NCBI GenBank assembly: GCA_013397455.1
Contig: VYZB01000939.1
Span: forward strand, 82,373-146,372
DNA from: Crotophaga sulcirostris
Taxonomy: Eukaryota; Chordata; Aves; Cuculiformes; Crotophagidae
Length of the DNA: 64,000 nt
Reading direction: 5' to 3'
Below are positions 1 to 11,733 of the stretch, in pieces (position 1 is the stretch's first letter; the number at the start of each line of letters is the position of its first letter). Both the position numbers and the translations under genes were made by a program. The notes under the pieces are model-generated. The model saw only the letters and a program-made list of their open reading frames with translations. It was not told the origin of the DNA and made no database searches.

Positions 1-637
1 AAACTAAGAAGTGGGAGATGAATTCCATTTTATTTTTAAAACCTTAAACACACAAGACAAACCTGTATGACACTATTCCTGATTTTAAATTTGAATTTTG
101 AGTGGAGGATGCTTTATTCACCTGTTCCTTTCTAGCATGTACTTGTATGTTTGAAGTCTTACAGACTGTTAATCCTTCACCTCTTTGGATAGATTGGTAT
201 TGTTTTGGTGCAGATGAGAGAGACCTAAACTCATGTAAACTTAGCGAAGGAAACTAGTAAAACCCACCTTCTTTAAAGCTAGACAAAATGCTGACAGCTC
301 TGGTGACTCTAGAAGGGGCAGTCCAGAGGTGGCAGAGAAATAAAAATGATCTTTTATGGCTTTCAGTTCTCGGTGCTATTTCCATGGTTGCTCATCTCTG
401 AGCATCTGACTTTAAGTTTGAAAAAGGGCTCAACTGAGTAAAACTCAGTGTTTCACTTGGGAAAGTTAAGTGGACCCAAATGGTTGTAAGTTTTCATCAA
501 GATTTCATGCACAGTAAAAGAATAACCTTGTGTAAGAAAGGAAACCTTTAATATACTGCCTTCGAAAGTGTTGTTTCTTTTACTCCTTCTGGTACTTTAT
601 ATTTGGAGTTGTATGTGTTCGTAGTCTCACAAGAGCG

Positions 638-1103
638 GTTTGGGTTTGAAGGGATGCAGGGGCACCTTCCACTGGATCAGATTGCGCAAAGCTTCATCCA
701 GCCTGGCCTTGAACACCTCCAGGGATGGGACATCCACAACTTTTCTGGGCAACCTGTGTCAGGGCCTCCCTATCCTCACAGGGAAAAAATTCTTCCTAAG
801 ATCTGATCTAAATCTCCCCTCTTTAAGCTTAAAACCATTCCCCCTCATCCTATCCCTGCACTCCCTGACAAAGAGCCCCTCCCCAGCTTTCCTGTAGCCG
901 CTTTAAGTACTGGAAAGCTACTATAAGGTCTGTGGTGCCTTCTCCAGGCTATACAAGCCCGACCCTCTCAGCCTGTCCTGATAGGGGAGGTGCTCCAGCC
1001 CTCTGATCATCTTTGTGGCCTCCTCTGAACTCACCTTAACAGATCCATGTTTCTCCTGTGCTGAGAACTCCAGACCTGAATGCAGGACTGTAAGACAGGT
1101 CTC
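638..1103 (-). repeat. CR1 LINE 3' fragment
   Basis: The + strand shows the reverse complement of the CR1 3' region: 'caccttccactggatcag', 'ggccttgaacacctccaggg', 'tctgggcaacctgtgtcagg', 'ccagccctctgatcatcttt' and 'ggtgctccagccctctgatc' in the expected antisense order. The 3' end lies at the left, with a short deletion next to it. Typical avian CR1; the open frames over it are translations of the repeat. Confidence 0.93.
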
Positions 1104-3630
1104 AGTGTTGCTGAAAAAAAAATTAGGTTTTTATTTTCATTCTCTTTTTGCCTAAAATCAACCTTGGGAAATATAATCATCTGGGGGAAAATTATAGAAA
1201 GAGGCTCTAGAATATCTTGCTTTATTTCAGAGTTTTTTTTCAGCAAGATTCCGGGTTTTCTGTGGTCTTGTGGCATGCTCACACACTCAGAAGCAGTCAT
1301 CTGTACTGGTCATCTTTCTCTGTATCCAGTTCAAGGAGTAGGGCTCTCTATGGGTGCAGAAATGATACTTGAGCTCCTTGGTGTTGCTACCAAAACTGAA
1401 ACTGGAATAAAAAATCTGGTATCATGAGATTCTCAGCACATTTTATGGTTATAGCCTTACTGATTACTTAGCGCATTTGCTTCCACGGCTTATGGCTTGT
1501 AATTTAACCATTGCTTTTTTTGTTGTGAGTGTTGTAATGTGACCTGATGAGTGTCTCAAATCTGAATTAATTGTCCCCTCCAAAACTTTTTTGTAGTCAC
1601 ACTTTCTGTGTTCTTCCTTGTTGTTGATTCCAGTGTGAATTAACTAGATGCTTTTTTTTAAGTGTGGTTGAGTGTGTTTCCACCAGTGTGAAAACGTCAC
1701 GAATGTCTCCACTAGCACAGCTATTTTTAGTCCTGCTGCTTGTATCTGTTTCTATTCAAAGAATTCCTTTGGAAGTGGTTCCAGGAGAGCGCAGTTCAGC
1801 GATGCGGGAGGGAGCTGAAGGGGGCAGGGAGAGCACAAGAGCTGAGCATGTGTTCATGATCTGGCAGCGAGATGTCCGACATCAAGTCCTGCTTCCTATG
1901 TGCTACCTTGTTTAAAAGAACCCTGTTCCAAGTGAATTCCTCCTTCTCAGTATTGTTCTGGCTGCATGGCTCCCTGCTGGTATTAGCTGCTTCTTTCTGT
2001 CCTTTGGAATGCCTGGGTGTCAGCTTCAATCTTCTTACTTGGTTTGTTTTTCTGTGTAAACAGCAATTAATTTTGAGGGTTGTTTAGACATGGGCTGTTA
2101 CATCAGAGCAAATAGCTGAAATGTGTATTTCTACAGTTTAATAGCCAAAGCTGACAATTCCCTGTACTTGTCTTTTTCCCTGCTCCTGTTACAATTCAGC
2201 ATCCTTTTTTGTTTGGATACCAGTTAGCTGGATTAGCTTTCCTAATAATTTTTTTAAGGAAGGTTTTTTTTTTTTGTTACTCAACAGATTTTTTTTCCCC
2301 CCCTTCTTTTGCTGCTGCATCGATTGCTCATCTTGTGGATACAGTTAACTGTTGCTGTTGGTTGCAGTGTTAATGATTGAGGGGGGGTGGCCTACTAAAA
2401 GGGCTTTCTTTAACTGTTGTGTTTTACAGTTGGTACTTTTGACAAACTGCAAGCCCAAAGTGTCCTTGATGTATTCTTGTAGCTGGTGTTGTACGTACTG
2501 ACATAGCCTGAGCTTGAACTGTTCTGATACTGTCCTGCTGGCATTGGCAGTAGAGGTGTGGGGAGCAGTGGTTCTGACACAGGTCTTAAGTCCTGTGCAG
2601 CTTTAGTGGTGTATCTCAGCCTTGTCTGAGATGCTTTGGTTACTTAGGTGTTTTTTTCCTTGTAGTACTGATAGCTTAACCAGTGTGACCTGAGATCATA
2701 TGTCCTTCCATGTATTCTTTGAAGAGAACATCTACGATGTGTTTAGTTTGCACTCTGCAGCTTTTTCTCACCTACATAGACATCTGTGTGTGTGTGCCTT
2801 GAGCTGACCTGGGCTTCTGGCTGAGCCCTGAGTTCATCTCACATAGTCTAGAAGGCTGTGGCAATTACTACAAGCTGAAAAGGCTTTTTCCTGAGATCAT
2901 TTTGGTGGAGGGAGCCATCTGAAGAACTTACAAGTCACCAAGCCCCGTCTTTCTGGACAAGTCTGTCTGGATTTGCCCCGCTCAGAGGAACTGCTGTGAG
3001 TTTTTAGTGAGCTGACAGAGGGAGCAATCCTTCTCAGGGTGGGACTTTGGGTAGGGAAAGTGTATCAAAGAAGGAACAATTCGGAGATGACCAGCTAAAG
3101 CATTGAATGTTTAGTTTTGTGTACAAAGTCATTAAAGACTGCATTTGGGAGCTAAATTACTTGAGTCTCTAGTTGAATACCTGAAACTGAGAGTAGTCAG
3201 ATACTTCTGTGGCTGGGGGAAAGGACTGTGTTTTAGATGGCCATAAACTGTGTTAGTCAGGCTGTCCTAGTGTTGCTTGATTACAGCTTCCTCTTGTTTG
3301 GGTAGAAGCACCTCCCCATTATTAGGAGTGCATTCTTTGCTGTGGTTTACAGTGGATGCTAACAGGTATCCAAGAGGCTGAACAGTGTTCAGTAAGGGTG
3401 ATGCAAGTCTGTTTTCCCACTGATAATCAAAAGAATGTACGTGCCATAAGATAGCAATACATCCAAGTTTACTCTGATGGCAGAGTCCCTTCCTGGGAAG
3501 CTTTTTATTTTTTAAATGCCTACAAAGTATTTTTAATATTTGTTGTTGTTGCTGTGGAGGGTCTGACCAGGATCAGGACACGCTGTACTGGATCCCAGGA
3601 AAACAAAACATGAAACCTCACATTTTACCT

Positions 3631-3643
3631 GTGTGTGTGTGTG
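3631..3643. repeat. Short (GT)n microsatellite
   Basis: Six and a half GT units in the upstream non-coding region. Confidence 0.8.
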
Positions 3644-6600
3644 GCTGCTGAAACACCACTTCCCCCTTTCCTCATGAACTGGATCCCAATCCCTTGTGTC
3701 AGATTTAGCAGTTGTATAGCCACATAGTTTTCCACTGGATAAGCTTATTCAACTGACTCACTGTTTTGTTTTAGAGGGTTTAGTCTGCTCTTGGGTCAGC
3801 TTGCTGAACTGACTCCCTCTGCAGCTGCACAATCGTTAGACTGATTGAAGGGAAGTAGCAATATTATGTGGTTAAGGTGTAGGGGGGCAGGAATGCCATT
3901 TCTGGTGGCAGCTCACAGTTGCATAGTGTTATATGTGAGCTGAAACCTGATTTTGATGGAATAAACTCTTTGGGTTCTTCTTGCACTGTGGATTGAACTT
4001 TGGATGTACAACGAGATGTGAATTTTTGGGGTTTTTTGTCCCAAACTCTACTCAGCCATCTTCTTGTGTGTGACTTCAGGAAGGTAGTGTTAGTTCTGAA
4101 TGTGGAGGGTAATGATTTTTAGCCTGTAAAACCTGCTAGTTCTGTTTTTTCCTCAGCTGAAAGAAACTTTTCCTTTTGTTAAGTAGTAGTTAAGTGTTTT
4201 TTGCAAACCTCCTAGTTAATGCGGAGTGTGATTCAATCTGAATGTTTGTTGCAGGGGTTGATTAGGCTGCGATTCTGCTAGCTGCTTCTTTGTTGGAAAT
4301 TTTAGATGCTGTAACACCCTTTCAGTGGGTGCCTCTCTGGAAGCCTTAGGACGGAAGAAAACCCAGGACTTTACCTTTTCTATCTTTCGTTGATTATTCC
4401 ATTTATGGGGGTAGGTGAACCCAGATAAACAGGTATAAAAGCAAGTTTGCAATACTGATGTTTCTTCGCCACTGAATGTAGCAGTGGCGGAATAAACAGC
4501 AAGTATGCTTGGAGCTGACTTGCCTAGTATTTTCTCTTATCTCCTTGGGCTGAAAAATGAGAGGGCAGAGGACTCAGAAATGGAGGTGTTCCTTTCCTCA
4601 TGCAGCAAGAGGAAGCAGAATGTGTGCTTGGCTGTGCATGCACTGGGGACCACCTGTGAGCCGCTGGTGGTCTCTGTGCTTCCTCACCTAAGATACTGAG
4701 CCAATTGACAGTTCAGGACAGCATATGGTGTAATCAGTGATAGGAATACCTTATCTCTTTTATTTTTTTAGAGGGGGGCTTGCATGAGAAAAGCCTTTTC
4801 TATGACAGAGGACAGGAAATGAGGTCCTTCCATTGAAGATGGCAGGAACTTGTATTTAATTTTCGCTTCAGATCTTAGAGTGTCAGGACAGGCCACAGGT
4901 TTTCTTCATATATTCCTCAGAAGAGAAACTTCAAAATTGAACTTGCTGTTGTCCCTTCCTCATAGGATCCCCATTTTTGCTGCTCCTCAAGGAGAGTTCC
5001 TATTTTCTATATGTTATATTTCTGTGTGGACCAGTATAGCCTGTTTTTTTTTTTGGGGGGGGTAGTTCATGGCAACATCTGTTGTCTGAGCTGCATTATG
5101 GTCTGGTAAGGTCCTCTGGTTCTTGTGGGAACTAACAATGAATTAACGAGAATTAACAATGTGGCAGTGAAAACTTCCTTTGCAGGGGTTTCACAGATAG
5201 ATTTCATACCCTGGAGACAAACTTAGAAACCTTGAATCCAATGAGAAAGGCGGACGGGACAGCACAGCACAAGGACATGGAACTGACACAAGATATAAAC
5301 AACTGTATGTTTTGTAAGCGCTTGCACTTCTCAAGAGAACTGCTGTTAGTTTACCTTACTCTGTTAATTAAACTGGTAGTACTGGCTTTAAATACTGTTA
5401 CTACTTCAATAAAGATAATTTCAGGATCATTCAGCTTGGAGTCCGTGCCTTGTCCCCACAGTTCTTGTAGTCTTGAGAGGGGCACTTAGGTAGAAAATAA
5501 CATGTGGTTAGTCTAGTGGGTCTCTTTAACTTAGTCATTGGTAAGTGCTGGTAACCAGTGCGTTTTGCAGGTTCTTGCAGAACTTGGGGCTTATAATTAG
5601 TTAGGACAGGGAGCAGGACTTAATCCTTTTTGCATGTGTAAGTCCAGCTGGTTGTTATCTAAAGTGGCTGCCTTCTTGGAGAAAGGCAGCAGAAGATGAC
5701 AGTAGTGACTCTGTAGGTACCGATGTCTGAAACACAGTCAAGTCCTCTGAACCTTCTAGAACATTTACTTCCTTCTGATTGTCTGGAGTGACTTAGGAGT
5801 CTTGTACCCTGACAGCAGCAGAGCTGGGTGTGCTGGGCTAGCTGGGTTTTTAGCAGTCTGAAGATTGCTGTGGCTGTGTGAAAGATGAAGCCCTCAGTGG
5901 AAGTCAGTTAAGTTTCTCTGGTTGTGGTGCTATTGTCGTCTTAATTTTTTTTATTTGATAACAGTGAAAGTTGAATTTGCAGAAATTTCAGTTCCTCCTT
6001 CAGAAATTTCTATATGACTAAGGGCACTTGTTAGCTCTGCAGTTTGAATGTTTATTAAAACATGATGAGGGCAAGTCTGCTGGGTGTTCATTGAGTGTAG
6101 TTGGCAGATTTTGTTTAAAGCTGGGATAATCACAAATGTGTGCTAAAACGTAAAATGCATCTGTTAGGTAGAGACACTGGGTTAATAGCAAAGATACATA
6201 TTGTGAAATTAGAAGTTTTTTTAAAAACAATGTTAATGATGTTACTTAACTTTCATGGTTGAAACTTGCTCTACTGGTGGAAAATATGTGCTCTTCAGCC
6301 CCCTTCTTTTGAGAGGGACTCTGCATATGGGATGAGCTGTTACCTAAATCTAGTCCTTTGAAGATGCACACTTTTTTGTTTTCCGAAACAGTACTGTCTT
6401 TTATTTGCAAGACCTATTTGTATATTTCTTTGTCTTCCTTTGTGTAATGTTTTCTTAGGAATACTAATCCTTGAAATGAACGTTTTTCTTCTGCTGGTAA
6501 CCAGGAATTATTGATTTCTGTCGATTGAGGTGTGTTCTTAGCTAATTATGGATTTACTTTGCAGAATAGTAATTTCAACTAACAGCTCAGTGGGCTTTTA

Positions 6601-9600
6601 AGAAAGGTGGGCAAGACTATTACTTGTTTATTCAGTGTGTTTTCTTAACACAACTGACAGCATGTATGTTATTTTATATGTTTATGCTGGTACTTAAGCT
6701 GCTCCCAGCAAACCTTTTTTCTTGGTTATACATAAGAACATACAAGTAGTACAATTTCTCTCTCCTGTGGTGTCCTGCTGGCCATGCAGATCTACTCCTG
6801 TCCATCAATATTTTTCCTATTTACTGTAGGAGACCTTAAGATGAGATAGAAGTCCTCCCAGGATCCATAAGCTCAGATTCTGTATTGTTGGCTTGGGGTG
6901 GTACAGACACTGAGTAATCAGCACAGCTCCTGAGGAACATCTGACTTTCCCGTTTTCAAGCAGTAATAAAGATGGTGAGATTCTTTCGACAACAGCACTT
7001 GAGAGAAATGCATTGCATTGATGCTTTGCAGCCATAATTTTTTCCCCTCCACTGTTTTTCCTCATGTTCCCCTCACGCTGTTGCTGTAGCAGCAATATCT
7101 AGAGTCATTGTATATGTACAGTGGTATCATGCTACCATGAGACAGTGTCCTGCAGCCTTTTCCCAGCCCTGCCGCTGTGAGAAACCCTTGACTGAGTAGC
7201 TTTGTGATTAGAGTATAAAAAAAGCAATATCACTTTTAAGGTGCACACAGAGATTTCTGTACTGTGTTCTTTATCACAGCTTCTTGTCCAGAGAGCAAGA
7301 AAATAACTTTCTTGAGGCTGCCTCATGAAAAGAATTGAAACTGCAATTGTTTTGTTTGGCTGGTGGAAACGGATATTTAATGTCAGAAGGATTCTTGAAA
7401 GTCGGGTGGTATGGCAGTGCATGGTCCGTCCCTGGAAGTTCAGCAATAAATTCACTCTGTCTTGTGGGGCTTGCCACCCAGTCAAGTTCATTTGTATTCT
7501 CTGTATATTTAGTTTTTCTGTCTTCTTTGAGCCTAAAAGGACTAGACTTGTTGCCCAAGGGAAGTGGAACAAAAGATCAAATAAAGCATTACAGCCATTA
7601 TGATAGCTTTAAAAACCTGCTTTGTGTTGATACGCATTCAATTACTGTCCAGTTCTTTGCTTTCCTCTTTTCCTTCTAAAATCCAAAGCAAAAACCCAAC
7701 TGAATGTGTTGAGTAAGACATGGTATTAGAGGCTTTGGGGGGTGTGTGGGATTTGTTCTCCTTAGGGAAGTTGGGTGTTGAGATACTGGTACTTAGGTAA
7801 TAATGCTTTTGGAAACTAGAATAATTGTTGCCATTCAATTACCAGTCTGGAGACAGCTTATTTATTATACAATACTGTGTCTACTGTTGTAGTGTAGGTC
7901 TTTGGACTAGACTTTCTGTACAGAGAGAAACAATAACGCAAACAAAACATTGAGATTTGGGATGATTTTCCTCTTAAATGTTTCTGTTGGTTTCCATTTT
8001 TAAGTTTAGTTATTTGCTCTTTGAGAAAGTGCTGAAAGTTGAATTCCTTAGTACTTGAGAAGCTAAACATAGTGTAAGTGAGCAATTTTCTTAACTACTG
8101 ATCAAGGCTTTTGTTCTGGTTTGCTTAGGGTTCTTTGATTTTAAAGTAGAAGTAGAGACAGCTTACCTCTGGAGGTTCTAGATTATGTGAGTGAAAAAAG
8201 GTTTACAGCAGTTGTGTGCTTTTTTTATTGTCATGAAAGAAAGTATGACCACCTCCTTTACACAACAGTTTTGAGAAGTCCAGTCTCTAAAATTTTCTCC
8301 CCTTTTTAACTAGTGCTCTGGGGATCTGTTTTAAATGTGTATCTGTCTTCAAAGTAACAGCTGTTTTGGCCACTTGCTAGAATTGCGATGTGTCTACAAG
8401 GTTAAGTGTTAACTGCTGTTGTGGGACTTCTGCATTGAGTCAGACCTTGGCATGGAAACTCAAACATCAGATTGTCTGAATATTGTTTTCTTTTTAAACA
8501 GATTTAATTAAGAGTTGTCCTTCAGTCTCAAGTTTTCTTTCCTCATTTGATGTGTAGTTAAAATTAAGTTAATCAGTTTGTGATATCCTACTCATTGCTA
8601 TGACAACAGCCTGCCAAACAGACTTTAGTGTGAGGAGTAGAAGAGAATAAGAAGCTGCCTTGTGAGCAAGGAAGTGGTCTTGTTGAGTCCCATCTTATTG
8701 ATTAATAATATTGTGCTTAATGCTCAAAACTGTAGTCACATTGGTAATTTGAAAGCAGTGGCTACCTGCCTTCCTTCTGCCTGCTGCTTAGGTGCTCTAA
8801 AGGTGTGGAAGGGTGTGAATCCTCAACCAGGTGTGGTGAAGACATACCTGTGCCTGGAGGTATGTGTTTCCCTGGTCAGTGCCCTTCAGCTGGGCTGCTT
8901 GCTCTCTCTGGACTCTGCCTGTAGGTAGTGGGAGCAGGCTAAGAGGAGATAAAATAGCTTTGTTTTGAAAGCTCACTTGGTATCAAACAACCAGTTGTGC
9001 TTTTAAGAAGACTGGATTGTGTCTGAAATGGATTATAATGTCTGTGTTGGCGTGATGGGGAATGCCAAATGGAGGGTGTGTTTCCATGCTTGTTTGAAGC
9101 AAGTGCAAGTCCATACCACTGCCAGGAAGAGGCTTCCACCTTAGCTTGTTTTCTGCTTCATACGTGTTGAGAAATTGTGCTGCTCATAGGCTGCATGATC
9201 AGTGAGATGAGGATCTTCTTTGAAGATCCTGTTATACTGTGCAGGTTATTCAGCTCTGTTCCCATCAGAAGACTAATCTTGCTGTGCTGCTTCATCCCCC
9301 AGGAGTGTTTCAAACGTTTGTGTGCCTGCCTTTTTCCTTAAAGTATCATATCATCCTGAAAAACCAACCTGGCTTCAAGCGCTGTGGCACAAACGCACTG
9401 TGAAATATGTAGTGTTAGGAGAGGGAGAAAAGACACTGTCCTCTTCAGGTACCATAGGCTGCTGGGCTATCAGAACTGTAGGCTCAGCATGTGCTTTACG
9501 AACTAACAGAAAACTTTGTCTTAATGTATATGCTTCCATCATGTCCAAAATGTGGACTGCAATGTTTTGAGTAGTTTAGATGGAATCGGAGAAAATAACA

Positions 9601-11595
9601 GTGAAATGTCTGTCAGAATTTCTAGGTACCAGAATCTGTGGAGTCATGATGCTAATTTGGCAATTACTATCAAATTGAGACCCAATGAGGCTGTGATTTC
9701 TCAATGTTATCTTCAAGTCACAGTGGGCTAATTCCAGACAATCATGTTTGAAACTATTAGCTTGTATTTCAGAAAGGTTGTTGCTTTCTGTTGTGTTCTA
9801 TGTTTAGGGCTTTTTCTTGTTGCTCATTGTGCTAGATTCAAATCATGATGAACTGACTTGATACCTGAAAAAACTCCACAACCCAGTGGTCGTTATTGGC
9901 GTGTGTAAACTTAAATTAGTTTTTGGACGTTGGTGGTGCTATCAGCGAGGCTTATGAAAGCAGGCTTTAACACAAAAAACAAAAGCAGTTTACAGCAAAC
10001 TGAACTGAAGACTGTTTCTTTGTTTTTAGAATGTCGGTGATAGCCATGACCAGATAGGCAGTGATAAGCACAGAACTTGCTGTTCAGAGCATCTCAACAT
10101 CTAGTTAGGATTTTGCTTTCCATGGAACATGTCACAAGCTTGGGTAACCTTTTTTCTGGCTGTAGCTGTAGTTTAGGGTGTCAGGTGCAGAGCTCTGAAG
10201 GCCTGTGTGTTCCAGGGCTTAGAAAACAACACTGTTAAGACTGTCTTAAGTGGCTGAGAAACAGATTGGCTTTGGTGAATACATTGATAAAGCTAGAGAA
10301 ACACAGTGTTCCAGTTTAGCTCATGCTACACAGCCAGTTCCTGGTAAAGGCAGGCCTTCTCTTGTTAAATATGTTCATGGAAATATACTTTCTCCTCAGA
10401 CTTTATTGAATACTTTTACTAGCACATAAAGAGATTCAAAGTCATGATTCCGTTTTGACCAACAAAAATGTATTTCAGAAGTGACAGAGAGATTTTGATG
10501 ATGACGGCATTGTCTTTTTGATTCTAGATCAGGCTCCTGAGCATGGTGAATCAATGTTTCAACTGAAGCATCTTATTGCAGCTTTAATAGTTGAGTCCCC
10601 TTTACTTGTGAATGCTAGCGAGCAGCTGTGTATTGAACACGTTCTTGTCCATACAATCACTTCAGTTCATTCAGTTTTTACTCGTCACTATGTGTTGAAC
10701 TCGGTGGCAGCCAGCTTGCACCAAAGCTGCTACCATGACAGATTGCATGCTGAGAAACATCCGTACTTTCAGGCTGCAGTAAAAGTACTTTGCTGCTTGT
10801 TTGTGCATCTCCTTCTGCCCAGGTGCACCTTGCAGGTTGTCCTTAGTTCCCTAAATTTGCAGTATTACTTCCCAGTGTCATAGGGACAGAAACCAGGCAG
10901 TTGACCATGACCATTCTGACCAGTTGAGACATCTGTTGCCAGTTATCATAGCAACTGTAAACCATGCTTACCAATTAGTCTTGTGTTAGGTGCTGTACAG
11001 ACTCAAGGGGATAATAAATTTCTTTCAGAGTGTAATAATTTGAAGGCTAGAGAATGAATGGGAATGAAAACTGACTGCCCCAAATGGGATAGCAGCAATG
11101 TGTGTGTGAGATTTGGGTTTTCTTTTGGGTTTCTTTGTTGTCATACAACAAAGGTATGTTTCAAGCCGGGTAATAGGAATTTTATAAGTCATTTCTTTAA
11201 GACTAAAGGAGAACAAAAGAGTGGCTGGTGGCTACAGAGGCTGGATTTGAAGGCAAGGATTATCATTTCTCTTATGAATGAGAAGTGAGAAGGTGTTGGC
11301 CATGACCTCTGTGCATGTGCAAGAAAACAGTTTGATAGGGAAGAGAGGAAGTGCCTAGTTTGTGAATATGATTTTTGTGTTACCATTCTGAGTGGATATG
11401 AGTGGTTAAATTTCCCCCTTTACTGTAAGGACTGCGGTAAATCCATTAATAGTGTATTAAAGCTGCTTTCTCAGGAGTCTCTGTATAGAATTCATGGTGA
11501 AGGCAGGAGGAGTTCAAACTATTGCACTTCTGTATAATCTGAGAATTGCATCAGTACGCTGCCGTAACTCATGCTCTTTTTTTTTCTCATTTCAG

Positions 11596-11733
11596 ATTTT
11601 CTATTTTGTACATACTGTTTTGTATATACTGTATATGATGACGTCGGTGGGCAATGAACGTACCCGGGGCACTCGGGACAAAATGCACATTTCAACCACA
11701 CAGACAATGCAACCACAGAAACAAGTAGTACAG
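11596..11733 (+). CDS. UBAP2: UBAP2 coding exon 1 (start codon exon)
   Basis: The acceptor is ...tcatttcag ending at 11595, and the donor is cag|gtatgt after 11733. Translation starts at 11635; a second ATG follows at once at 11638, giving [16 protein letters not shown], the MMTSV start typical of both UBAP2 and UBAP2L. Bases 11596-11634 are then 5' UTR. That stretch happens to be open in the same frame but has no ATG after the acceptor, which supports the start chosen. The exon codes residues 1-33, ending PQKQVVQ, and leaves the frame at phase 0. Confidence 0.9.

Larger units (their letters stand above)
1..11595. other. Upstream non-coding DNA, probably UBAP2 intron 1
   Basis: No supported exon. 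It contains the minus-strand CR1 at 638-1103 and a short GT microsatellite. There is no CpG-rich, GC-rich segment like a vertebrate housekeeping promoter, so the UBAP2 promoter and first non-coding exon are probably to the left of the window. Scattered open frames up to 146 codons have no recognisable domains and look like chance. A small non-coding exon could be missed by eye. Confidence 0.7.

Noticed and set aside
640..1300. Open frames near the left end of the window
   Set aside because: They overlap the antisense CR1 fragment or flanking non-coding DNA.
7132..7572. 146-codon minus-strand open frame in the upstream region
   Set aside because: No recognisable domain; overlapping open frames on both strands show a stretch with few stops rather than a gene.
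10518..10883. 121-codon + strand open frame upstream of exon 1
   Set aside because: No domain or transmembrane/secretory pattern that I can support; treated as chance.
11494..11634. Upstream in-frame ATG at 11494 extending the N-terminus of UBAP2
   Set aside because: It lies before the splice acceptor at 11595, so it is intronic in the spliced transcript; family members start at MMTSV.
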